DNA of 21,695 bases, taken from the IMG/VR virus record IMGVR_UViG_3300036852_000010, positions 1-21,695 of that record. One strand, 5' to 3'. A program made the position numbers and the translations under genes. Origin of the DNA: a virus. Position 1 is the stretch's first letter, and every line of letters begins with the position of its first letter. Below, one piece after another: positions 8,062 to 14,509 of the stretch. Below the pieces are notes generated by a model that ran no database searches, was not told where the DNA came from, and saw only the letters and a list, made by a program, of their open reading frames with translations.

Positions 8062-8583
8062 TTATGCGTCCACGCGCGTCGCCGCAGGGCGAGGCATGGT
8101 GAACTCGATGTCGGTGGTGCCGACACGCCCGAGAAGGCCCATAGCCTTCGCGTGCTTTACGTTGATCTCTTGCCCACCGACCTTGATGATGTCGGCATCA
8201 GTGGCCGCAGGCGCAGAACCGAACGCGATGCGGGTAGCAAGAGTTGTCAGGCCAGCGTCCGCGTCCGTAGTAGCAGCAGTCAAGCCGGTGTTGCCGAGCG
8301 TGGCTGTGCCGCCAAGAGCGGCGATCACGATGTCAATGCTGGAGTGCAACGCGAACGTCGTCGAAGTCACCTTGACCGCGAGGACGCCGGTTACGCTTCG
8401 CAGCGCGTTGATCGCGTCGACGAGTTGCGTGACGCGGCCCGCGGACGACACGCCCGATCCGAGCGCGGGGATGGCGACGGTGTTGATGGTCACGTCGCCG
8501 GAGCCAAGGGCTTCAAACGCGGACACCGTTCCCGATGTCACAGTTGCCCCGCGCGGGGGCAAACCTACGAAAGACTGAGACAT
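8062..8583 (-). CDS. Putative head decoration/virion protein with a flagellin-hook-like segment
   Basis: This 173-aa Ala/Thr/Val/Ser-rich protein, poor in aromatic residues, starts MSQSFVGLPPRG. Residues about 28-85 (GDVTINTVAIPAL, then VTQLVDAINALRSVTGVLAVKV) resemble the beta-alpha-beta pattern of flagellin hook IN repeats (TINGv... aaaINa... tGVtA). Its place directly before the capsid gene and its beta-rich composition suggest a capsid decoration or fibre protein. This is inference; T7 has no equivalent gene here. AGGGA lies about eight bases upstream of the ATG. It starts nine bases after the i-spanin stop and is followed by the tRNA. Confidence 0.6.
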   Translation of the reverse strand: MSQSFVGLPPRGATVTSGTVSAFEALGSGDVTINTVAIPALGSGVSSAGRVTQLVDAINALRSVTGVLAVKVTSTTFALHSSIDIVIAALGGTATLGNTGLTAATTDADAGLTTLATRIAFGSAPAATDADIIKVGGQEINVKHAKAMGLLGRVGTTDIEFTMPRPAATRVDA

Positions 8584-8592
8584 GAGTGGTCC

Positions 8593-9297
8593 CTAAAAGA
8601 GTGAGTTGAAATACTCGTCCCACCCGATCACTTGATCGCGGCAGGCTTTGAATCGTTCGGCCCAGGTGACGCCGGTTTTGGTGACGGCGCCGACTGTGGA
8701 ATCTCCGGCAGTGGAGCCGGAATCTGACGCAGCCACGCCGGGGGTGTCGGCTTGAGTTTGGGCGGGGGCGTCAACGGAGGTAGCTCGGGCAGCGTTGTTA
8801 AGCACCCGGACAGCAGCAGCAGGGAAAGACTGATCGGCCACAACAGGCGGGAGAGCAGTGACTTGCCCTTGGAGCACTTGAAAGTTCTGTTCACGTTGTT
8901 CCTTCAGGTCCTTCTCGAGTGCGGCGGACTTCTGCTGCGAGCGTTGCCAGTTCGCCGTGAGGGCGGCAGCGTATTCGCGCTGTCGTTCCAGCGCAGCTTC
9001 GGCGGCTTCGGCTCGAGCGATGGCAGCGTTCAGTCGGGGGATCACGTTGTTCTCACCACGCGCCTCGTACGCGAACCCAATGAAGGCGAACGCGGCGAAG
9101 ATGGCAGCACCGATCCCTACCTTGATAGCAAGGGGGATGTTCTTCAGGAAGAAGACGATGAGTCCCGCGGCGATGGCGCAGGCTACGGAAGCAGTGACGA
9201 ACCAACCGGGTGCCGGCAACCACCAGACGGTAGCGTGGAGCGCGACTTGCGCGTGATCTACCGAGGCGCCGAACAGGTTACGGATGAAGTCGAACAT
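8593..9297 (-). CDS. Rz: Rz-like i-spanin with two membrane segments
   Basis: This 234-aa protein has two hydrophobic segments (about residues 33-51 and 55-77), then a charged Ala/Glu/Gln/Arg coiled-coil region (about 88-142) and a Pro/Ala/Ser/Thr-rich tail. A coiled coil anchored in the inner membrane, with a lipoprotein gene nested inside in another frame, is the signature of an Rz/Rz1 spanin pair. These proteins fuse inner and outer membranes in the last step of lysis. The ATG overlaps the preceding holin-candidate stop by one base (TGATG). Typical Rz proteins are shorter with one transmembrane helix, so the second helix and the longer tail are unusual. The nested o-spanin makes the call robust. 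Confidence 0.8.
   Translation of the reverse strand: MFDFIRNLFGASVDHAQVALHATVWWLPAPGWFVTASVACAIAAGLIVFFLKNIPLAIKVGIGAAIFAAFAFIGFAYEARGENNVIPRLNAAIARAEAAEAALERQREYAAALTANWQRSQQKSAALEKDLKEQREQNFQVLQGQVTALPPVVADQSFPAAAVRVLNNAARATSVDAPAQTQADTPGVAASDSGSTAGDSTVGAVTKTGVTWAERFKACRDQVIGWDEYFNSLF
8628..8894 (-). CDS. Rz1: Rz1-like o-spanin lipoprotein, nested inside Rz
   Basis: This 88-aa protein lies entirely inside the i-spanin gene in another frame. It starts at GTG 8894 with AAGGA five bases upstream. The N-terminus is basic, then LLLLSGC gives a lipobox with lipid-bearing C31. The mature part is strongly Pro-rich (LPELPPLTPPPKLKPTPP), as in lambda Rz1. It would be sorted to the inner leaflet of the outer membrane and bind the i-spanin across the periplasm. 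Lipobox, proline content and embedding together make this a confident call. Confidence 0.87.
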   Translation of the reverse strand: MNRTFKCSKGKSLLSRLLWPISLSLLLLSGCLTTLPELPPLTPPPKLKPTPPAWLRQIPAPLPEIPQSAPSPKPASPGPNDSKPAAIK

Positions 9298-9551
9298 CAG
9301 GGTCCTTTGGTTGGCGCAGCGGCGGCAGCGGGCGTGAGTTTCGCGTGACGCTCACTCAGCCACTCCAATGCTTTACCAGCACCGAAGACACCCACGCATC
9401 CGACTCCGAAGTTCAAGAAGTCGAACGGGTTCGCCTGCGTCGCCTTGTAGAGAAAGATGATGACGGCCGAGAGCCACAGCAGGATCGAAAGGTCCCACTC
9501 GTTGTTCTTGTCCGTCAGGAGGTAACGAAACCAACCGAAGACGGTTTTCAT
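9297..9551 (-). CDS. Small two-TM membrane protein, holin candidate
   Basis: This 84-aa protein has an N-terminal amphipathic stretch (MKTVFGWFRYLL), two hydrophobic segments (about residues 20-36 and 43-62) and a hydrophilic Ala/Pro/Lys tail. Size, topology and position one base upstream of the spanin genes fit a class II holin, which would permeabilise the inner membrane at lysis time. No family-specific motif proves this. AAGG is not obvious upstream; the start follows the scaffold stop by one base, so translation may be coupled. Confidence 0.6.
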   Translation of the reverse strand: MKTVFGWFRYLLTDKNNEWDLSILLWLSAVIIFLYKATQANPFDFLNFGVGCVGVFGAGKALEWLSERHAKLTPAAAAAPTKGP

Positions 9552-9552
9552 G

Positions 9553-10386
9553 TTAGGCGAGGTTCGTGACGAAGCCCATGTCCGTCGAGCGGCCGATCTT
9601 CGCGGCTACCCTTGCACGGAAGGCGGGGTCAGTCTTGTACTCCGGTTTCTTCATATCGGCAGTCATTTGCGCTGACGACGTGTAGACATCGGAGTCCGTA
9701 CCACCCTTGCCACCACCCGCCAGGGACGGGTCCTGCCCGAAGTTCGCTTCGTACTGCGACTTCAAGCTGCGGATAGCAAGTTGCATTGTTGCCTTGTCGC
9801 CGGAGACGACGGCCTTGTTGAAAGCGGCCTTCTCTTCGGCGGGCAGCGCGTCCTTCGCCCACGTCGCCATCTTGACGTACGCTTCTTGACCACCCGCGGC
9901 TTCAAATGCCGAGGCGTCGTACTGCGCTGCGAGGGCCTTCTGACCGGAGATGTATGCTTCGACCATCGGCTTCGGTATTCCCGATGCCGCCAGCTTCGTG
10001 TACGTCTCGGGCGTGAGGTCCCCGTGTTCGGTGAACTCTGATTGGAGCGCGGCCATGTCGAGGCCAGCGGCCGTGACAGCTTCGCCAGCGGCTTGCGTGG
10101 TCGCAGGAATCTCGAGCGGGTTCGCAGGCTTGACCGGAGGGACGACAGCGGGAACTACCGGCGCGGGCGTGCCCAACTTCTTCTCGAGTTCGGCGTACGA
10201 AGTCGCCATGTCTTCCGGAGTCTTGAACTTCTCGGGAAGCCATGTGGGACGAGCCGGTTCAGCAGGCGTAAGCCCGCCGCCCTTTGCCGCCATCGCGGCT
10301 TCGTATTCGGGAGTACCCGGCGCGGGTGCGACAACAGCGGCAGGAACAGCCGGTGTCGCGGGAGTCGTTGGCGTGGCAGTAGTCAT
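9553..10386 (-). CDS. Capsid assembly scaffolding protein (T7 gp9-like)
   Basis: This 277-aa protein (T7 gp9 is 307 aa) starts MTTATPTTPATP. It has a Pro/Ala/Thr-rich disordered N-terminus, then PTWLPEKFKTPEDMATSYAELEKKLG near residues 65-90, the segment typical of podovirus scaffolds. A helical central body follows, and the C-terminus ends TDMGFVTNLA after a short basic helix, as expected for coat binding. The ATG at 10386 is chosen because it lies four bases after the preceding stop and opens the conserved protein; upstream residues belong to another frame. In T7 the next gene is the capsid, but here about 1.9 kb of lysis, decoration and tRNA genes intervene. Confidence 0.9.
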   Translation of the reverse strand: MTTATPTTPATPAVPAAVVAPAPGTPEYEAAMAAKGGGLTPAEPARPTWLPEKFKTPEDMATSYAELEKKLGTPAPVVPAVVPPVKPANPLEIPATTQAAGEAVTAAGLDMAALQSEFTEHGDLTPETYTKLAASGIPKPMVEAYISGQKALAAQYDASAFEAAGGQEAYVKMATWAKDALPAEEKAAFNKAVVSGDKATMQLAIRSLKSQYEANFGQDPSLAGGGKGGTDSDVYTSSAQMTADMKKPEYKTDPAFRARVAAKIGRSTDMGFVTNLA

Positions 10387-10390
10387 CAGT

Positions 10391-10642
10391 TTAGTTGTCC
10401 ACCCGCGTATAGCGGGAAACGTGAGGGACGATGTTTCCGTCCGGGGCGCGTGTCTCGATGACGGAGTCACGCTCGGTCGTCGATTGCGGCTCTTGGTTGA
10501 AGTCCGAAGGGGCGCCTAGGTTCTCGCGCACCTGGGCGACGTAGTCACCCGGAATGGGGACGCCGTTCTGGTCCGTCGCGGGGGCGGGCTTCACAACGGG
10601 TTGCCGTTTCGGTTCACTGTGGACAGGAATTGCATTAGCCAT
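10391..10642 (-). CDS. Small hypothetical protein between portal and scaffold
   Basis: This 83-aa, Pro/Asn/Gln-rich and probably disordered protein (MANAIPVHSEPKRQP...) was not recognised. The ATG at 10642 overlaps the portal stop by eight bases, and the stop lies four bases before the scaffold ATG. This tight packing supports a real, coupled gene. A virion-assembly role is suggested only by position. Confidence 0.7.
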   Translation of the reverse strand: MANAIPVHSEPKRQPVVKPAPATDQNGVPIPGDYVAQVRENLGAPSDFNQEPQSTTERDSVIETRAPDGNIVPHVSRYTRVDN

Positions 10643-12179
10643 TCGGCTGTGCTCCTTGTTGGTTTTGCATCATCTCCGCACCCGCCTTGACTGCGTTGGG
10701 CGCGGCTTGCTTCGCCATCTCGGCCATCATGCGTTGCTGCTGACGCTGCTGAACTTCCTGTTCCGGACGGACGAGTCCATCCATGTCGATCTGTCGAGCA
10801 GTGCCGGCACGCTTGATGTAGTCGCCGACAACGAGGTGGTCGTTGATGGCTTCGGGGCCGAGTGGTTCGATGTCTTTCAGGAGACCCGTGAGTCGGTCGA
10901 GGTCATTGCCGCGGCCGATCGCTTCGATGCCTGTGGTGATCGTCGGCTTGACGGCGCCCTTGGGCAACACGGGAAGGCGTTGAGCCTTCTGCATGTTCGT
11001 CATTACGATCGTCGCCAGCGGAAGCTGAAGGTCTTGGGACATGGTGGAGTAGACACCACCGAGGGCGGTTTCCAATTCCTGCGCCATGTACCGAATCTCT
11101 TCGGCCGTGACGCGCTCGCCGGTCCGCTGAATCGCGGTGTTGAGCATGAACGCGAACGAGAGACCTTGGATGATGCCGTTGCGCGTCTCGAGCGCGATCT
11201 TGAAGTCGTTGTACTTCTCCATCTGCAACACAGTCACGTCTTCGGCATTGCCGGATTCGACTGCGCCAGATTCAGCCTTAGCGATGGTTTCCTTCTTGGT
11301 CGTGCTGTTCGGCTTGACTAGGAAGAGAACCTTAGACGCCGCTGCGGATGCCTGCACGATCGCCTGTTGGAGACCTTCGAGCGACTTGAAGTCACCCAGG
11401 TACTCTTCAAACTGACCGCGGCCGTAGTCCTCGCCGTCAATCGAAGTCCAGCGGAGGGGACGTGCGGGGCACTTGTCGAGCGGATAGAACCCGCGCGAGC
11501 CGGGGAGAACTTCTCCGTCGATCTCCTGCCACACGTTCCAGCGCGTAGCTTCACGCTTCCAACCTGTGTAGAGGTCGATGTTGTCGTCGGTCCTCGGGGC
11601 GTCGCCCTTCTGCGGCAGCTTCTTGACGAACTCACGTAGCTTCGGCCCGAGTTCCAGGGGAGAGATGCACTCCTTGGTAATCATCTCGAGCGGATGGCCG
11701 GTCTGATCCCGCTTGCACACATACGAGTCCAACTTGAAGACGCGGATGTGGTTGTCGGGAGTGACAACGATCATGGCGTTCCCGCCGACGATCAGTTGCT
11801 TCAGAGTCTCGAACAACGCGGGACGCGCCGTCGAGGTTTCGAGTTCGGTCATCACTGCGCGTTCGACCTTGTTCAACGCTTCCTCAACCTGCCCGCGCAT
11901 ACCGGGCTGCTTGGTCATCTTGACCAGGATGAAGTCGTCGATCGCCAGCTTGAAGAACGGGGCATTCGGGGGGAATAGCGCAAGCAGGAGTTTGCTTGCG
12001 AGGTTGTTCACACAGCGCGCACCCATGGACTGCCAAGGCGTAGGGTAGCGTGTGGAACTGTTGTGTCCCGAGGGCGGGAACAACGTGGGGATGGAGAGCA
12101 GAGCACAGTCACGAGCGCGAGACAGGACGTTCGAGTCGCGGTCGGTTGCTAGTTGAGCATACCGAGCGTTGAGGGCCAT
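10635..12179 (-). CDS. Portal / head-tail connector (T7 gp8-like)
   Basis: This 514-aa protein (T7 gp8 is 536 aa) contains family hallmarks: RARDCALLSIPTLFPPSG near residue 20, PWQSMGARCVNNLASKLLLALFPPNAPFF near 48-78, SPLELG near 172, and ERVTAEEIRYMAQELETALGGVYS near 358. The last matches the podovirus clip/crown region. The C-terminus is Gln/Met-rich (VQQRQQQRMMAEM). It forms the dodecameric ring through which DNA is packaged and released. It starts three bases after the previous stop and overlaps the following small gene by eight bases. Confidence 0.96.
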   Translation of the reverse strand: MALNARYAQLATDRDSNVLSRARDCALLSIPTLFPPSGHNSSTRYPTPWQSMGARCVNNLASKLLLALFPPNAPFFKLAIDDFILVKMTKQPGMRGQVEEALNKVERAVMTELETSTARPALFETLKQLIVGGNAMIVVTPDNHIRVFKLDSYVCKRDQTGHPLEMITKECISPLELGPKLREFVKKLPQKGDAPRTDDNIDLYTGWKREATRWNVWQEIDGEVLPGSRGFYPLDKCPARPLRWTSIDGEDYGRGQFEEYLGDFKSLEGLQQAIVQASAAASKVLFLVKPNSTTKKETIAKAESGAVESGNAEDVTVLQMEKYNDFKIALETRNGIIQGLSFAFMLNTAIQRTGERVTAEEIRYMAQELETALGGVYSTMSQDLQLPLATIVMTNMQKAQRLPVLPKGAVKPTITTGIEAIGRGNDLDRLTGLLKDIEPLGPEAINDHLVVGDYIKRAGTARQIDMDGLVRPEQEVQQRQQQRMMAEMAKQAAPNAVKAGAEMMQNQQGAQPNG

Positions 12180-12182
12180 GGT

Positions 12183-12371
12183 TTAGCCTGGGATACGCAG
12201 GCCACTACCACCACTCGGCGCGGCAAGGTCAATCCGCAACCGGCTGCGAGCACGGGCGGCTAGGCGCGGGTCCCCTGCATCCTTGTCGGCGGACTCGGGC
12301 GCGATCGGGGCTTGCGCTGCCGGTGGCGTGGGAGTCGGTGTCGGCATGGACGGTGACTTGGGGAAGCACAT
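12183..12371 (-). CDS. Small Pro-rich virion/tail-assembly protein (T7 gp7.3-like)
   Basis: This 62-aa protein starts MCFPKSPSMPTPTPTPP, has a Pro/Ala-rich middle and ends RSRLRIDLAAPSGGSGLRIPG. Small podovirus proteins with this layout (short Cys-Pro start, basic segment, terminal Gly-rich GGxGLxI) occur just before the portal gene. The tail is reminiscent of T7 gp7.3, a virion protein needed for adsorption and tail assembly. AAGGA lies seven bases before the ATG. The equivalence is by position and C-terminal pattern only. Confidence 0.65.
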   Translation of the reverse strand: MCFPKSPSMPTPTPTPPAAQAPIAPESADKDAGDPRLAARARSRLRIDLAAPSGGSGLRIPG

Positions 12372-12418
12372 GGAAGGTCCTTGGGAGGTACGGCGAATGC
12401 CACGGTTGACACACGCGG

Positions 12419-12622
12419 TCAGTCCTTGGTGGGGGTCATGGCTTGCACCATGGTTTCGTCGTGCTGCGCTTGCAGGAACTCAATGACTTCCTGATTGCCC
12501 GACTTGATCCAGATGGATCGTTCGTTGTCGGTGGCGAGGGGACGGGAGAGGGGGAACATCTCTTTCAGACCCGCGAGCAGAGCCGCAGGTATCAACGCGC
12601 CGAGGCGCATGCTGTCATCCAC
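12419..12622 (-). CDS. Small hypothetical protein, first gene after the early/late terminator
   Basis: This 67-aa protein starts at GTG 12622; a 63-aa version could start at ATG 12610 (MRLGALIPAALL). The start is uncertain because neither has a good ribosome site. An AGGA motif at 12644-12641 is placed for a six-codon ATG frame (12635) that ends inside this gene. The body has a short hydrophobic helix and an acidic/amide-rich C-terminal half (QEVIEFLQAQHDETMVQ). The protein was not recognised. It is the first gene of the virion block. Confidence 0.6.
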   Translation of the reverse strand: MDDSMRLGALIPAALLAGLKEMFPLSRPLATDNERSIWIKSGNQEVIEFLQAQHDETMVQAMTPTKD

Positions 12623-12654
12623 GAGTGGAGTCCATGGGGTCCTAAAGGGGTCAA

Positions 12655-12694
12655 TTCGGGGGTACTCGGTGCGCTGGTGTGCATGTACCCCCGA
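12655..12694 (-). repeat. Perfect 11-base inverted repeat adjoining the terminator
   Basis: TTCGGGGGTAC (12655-12665) and GTACCCCCGAA (12684-12694) form a perfect GC-rich stem with an 18-base loop. On the minus strand it begins at the last base of the terminator U-run and has no U-run of its own. It could be an RNA-processing site, a stabilising 5' hairpin for the late transcript, or an alternative fold competing with the terminator tail. Confidence 0.7.
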
Positions 12695-12730
12695 AAAAAT
12701 CGGGAACCCGCATCCAGCTTGGGTTCCCGA
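12694..12730 (-). terminator. Rho-independent terminator ending the replication operon
   Basis: On the minus strand TCGGGAACCC (12730-12721) pairs perfectly with GGGTTCCCGA (12709-12700) over an 11-base loop, followed directly by six T residues. This is a textbook intrinsic terminator 33 bases after the HAD-gene stop. It separates the replication/nucleotide genes from the virion genes. Confidence 0.93.
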
Positions 12731-12763
12731 GGTGGTGTTTACCGGCTTGCACCAGTGGGGTAT

Positions 12764-13354
12764 TCAATCGTTCCGATTTATCGGACTTCGTTGTTCTATC
12801 TCTAGTACAAGTTCTCCAAGATCGCGTACACGACGGACGCCTGGGCGAGCGAATCCCTGATTCCACTCACGGTCCATGATGAAGACCGAGGCGCCAGTCC
12901 TCATGGCGAGGTCGTCGCAGTTCTCCGGCTTGTCGTCGATGTAGACGTTACACAGCGGTTTGACCGAGGACTTAGGCTCTTGCCCACTGAGAATATGGAC
13001 GCCGGCCAGCGGAAGTCTCTGGTAGGTCAGCCATGCAAGTGTGTCCTCGACTGCCTGCTTGGGGCGGTGCGTGATGACTACCACGTCCCCCATGTCCGCC
13101 AACCGGCGCACGCACTTTATCGTCCCTGGGAAAAGGTGCCCATGACGAAACAAGCCAAGGCGCACGCCTTCGTTCCACAACCACTTCCAATCTTGCGGCG
13201 AAACGTTCTCTTGGATGTAGTTCCAATGCGTGCTCTTGTGCCCGAGTGGGCCGTCCTTCGTGTACGGACTGTTGGGTAGGACTTCGCGCAGCATGTACCG
13301 GGCCGTCTTTTCCCAGGAGTACAAGACACCGTCGATGTCGAGTCCTATCCTCAT
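12764..13354 (-). CDS. HAD-superfamily 5'(3')-deoxyribonucleotidase-like protein
   Basis: This 196-aa protein has all HAD motifs in order: DIDGVLY (D6 nucleophile, D8 acid/base), VITHRP (T95), K128 and YIDDKPENC (D140/D141). The size and the DIDGVL start fit small deoxyribonucleotidase-like HAD phosphatases, which remove phosphate from (deoxy)nucleoside monophosphates; substrate preference cannot be read from sequence. The ATG at 13354 overlaps the previous stop by four bases (ATGA). Together with the neighbouring diphosphohydrolase it forms a possible nucleotide-pool module. It is the last gene before the terminator. Confidence 0.8.
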   Translation of the reverse strand: MRIGLDIDGVLYSWEKTARYMLREVLPNSPYTKDGPLGHKSTHWNYIQENVSPQDWKWLWNEGVRLGLFRHGHLFPGTIKCVRRLADMGDVVVITHRPKQAVEDTLAWLTYQRLPLAGVHILSGQEPKSSVKPLCNVYIDDKPENCDDLAMRTGASVFIMDREWNQGFARPGVRRVRDLGELVLEIEQRSPINRND

Positions 13355-13821
13355 TTCTCGCCTTCGATCTCTTTCTGCAACACGGCCAGGGCACGCCACG
13401 CCATCTTGACGGAGTGTCGTACGCCATCCTTGTCGAGAGTGCCGCGTTGTAGGAAGTGCCGCATCATGGTGTCCGCCTCGTCCTTCGACTTGGTGCGATC
13501 CCAATGCAGGGGCTTCCCAGGGTTGTGCTGCTCGTTGCCCACGTACGACAGGTTGGCTATCGCAGCGATGGCGTCGGGGAAGTAGTCCAGTACGCCGCTG
13601 GCGACCGGGTACTTCTTGCGCTCCGCCGCTGCATCGGGGAGGATGCTCGCGCGGATGGGCGCACCACCTAGTCCACGACACCGTTCGGGAGTGAATGGAA
13701 CTATTGGTATCCCCACAGGTATCGTCACGAACCCCTGCTCCCCCGCCTCGTCGACCCTTGCAATGTCCACCTTCGGGTACAGCGAGTGATCTTCAATGTG
13801 CCAATTGCGGGGTGTCCTCAT
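13351..13821 (-). CDS. dATP/dGTP diphosphohydrolase-family (DUF5664-type) protein
   Basis: This 156-aa protein contains YPVASGVLDYFPDA (71-84), GNEQHNPGKPLHW (95-107), KSKDEAD (111-117), RH (121-122) and DKDGVRHS (130-137). These are hallmarks of a phage family annotated as dATP/dGTP diphosphohydrolase domain proteins. The Asp and His residues would bind metal and triphosphate. Relatives such as MazZ remake purine dNTP pools in 2-aminoadenine phages. No PurZ-like gene is visible in this window, so base modification cannot be claimed; simple pool control is equally possible. The ATG at 13821 overlaps the HslV-like stop by four bases. Confidence 0.78.
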   Translation of the reverse strand: MRTPRNWHIEDHSLYPKVDIARVDEAGEQGFVTIPVGIPIVPFTPERCRGLGGAPIRASILPDAAAERKKYPVASGVLDYFPDAIAAIANLSYVGNEQHNPGKPLHWDRTKSKDEADTMMRHFLQRGTLDKDGVRHSVKMAWRALAVLQKEIEGEK

Positions 13822-14288
13822 TTCTGTCCCTTCCAGTTCTTCACGTCGTCCAGCGTAATGACGCGCACGCGCCCGCCAGTGTTGGGGTCGATCTCCGCGG
13901 CCACTTCTACGGCTCTGCGCGGCGTCGCACCCATTCGCATCGCAGCGAGGGCGGGTCCCTTCCCCGTGCCCACTGCGTAGAACTCGTCGTCGAGTGGATC
14001 GGGTTCGCAACAGGACGTGTAGAGGAACAGGCCGCGCGTACTCAGCACGAGGACAATGATCCCGGCGTCGTCTTCCCCATCCTTGGGCAGTTCCACGTAC
14101 GGAGCCGCACCTTCAGCACCGCCATCGCGGAACCAGTCGAGAAAGATGTTGACTGCGTCTGTCGCCCCTGCCCCGCCGACGATACAGCCGCGGATCACGC
14201 GGAGTTTGTTGGTGTAGTAGAAGGTGCTTTCTTCAGTGACCTTACTGTCTGCCGCCATGCAAACACGGTTGGCGACTATGGTGGTCAT
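13818..14288 (-). CDS. HslV-like Ntn-hydrolase (proteasome-family peptidase homologue)
   Basis: This 156-aa protein begins MTTIVAN and continues MAADSKVT, FYYTNKLRVIRGCIVGGAGATDAVNIFLDWF and FYAVGTGKGPALAAMRMG. This follows HslV order: TTI(V) start, AGDGQVT, KVRRL...GFAGGTADAFTLFE, and AIGSGGxYAxAAAxAL. After Met removal T2 would be the N-terminal nucleophile. D14 and K28 match the HslV Asp and Lys positions, and T108 replaces the usual Ser in the GSGG motif. HslV normally works as a dodecamer with HslU ATPase; no ATPase partner is visible, so this copy may act alone or use host HslU. Its start overlaps the previous stop by one base. Confidence 0.8.
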   Translation of the reverse strand: MTTIVANRVCMAADSKVTEESTFYYTNKLRVIRGCIVGGAGATDAVNIFLDWFRDGGAEGAAPYVELPKDGEDDAGIIVLVLSTRGLFLYTSCCEPDPLDDEFYAVGTGKGPALAAMRMGATPRRAVEVAAEIDPNTGGRVRVITLDDVKNWKGQK

Positions 14289-14509
14289 CAGAGAGCACCG
14301 ACGCGGCGCAACTGTTTCTCGATCTCGCCGCGGTAGTCAGCGGCCATCTGATCGACTAGCCGGCGAACGATGACGCTACGGGGAATGCCGCTCGAGACCT
14401 CCATCCAGCGCGTCTCGAGCCGGACGGCGCGACGATCGCCGACCGTCAATTCGTACCGCGTAGCGGCGCGTGGGAAGTCGGGTTCGATCACGAGGAAGAT
14501 GGGGTCCAC
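14288..14509 (-). CDS. Small hypothetical protein
   Basis: This 73-aa protein starts at GTG 14509 with AAGGA upstream, 22 bases inside the exonuclease gene. It is charged (MDPIFLVIEPDFPRAATRYEL..., then an Arg/Val/Asp-rich C-terminal helix) and was not recognised. The stop shares one base with the HslV-like ATG (TGATG). Good packing on both sides supports expression. Confidence 0.65.
   Translation of the reverse strand: MDPIFLVIEPDFPRAATRYELTVGDRRAVRLETRWMEVSSGIPRSVIVRRLVDQMAADYRGEIEKQLRRVGAL

Noticed and set aside
8592-12656. Similar 16-base minus-strand strings (AA.T.AC.C.TTTAGG) before 12622 and before 8583 as a phage promoter pair
   Set aside because: They match at 12 of 16 positions, but the second copy overlaps the spanin stop codon, and both AGG parts fit ordinary ribosome sites. 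Two copies are too few to call a promoter.
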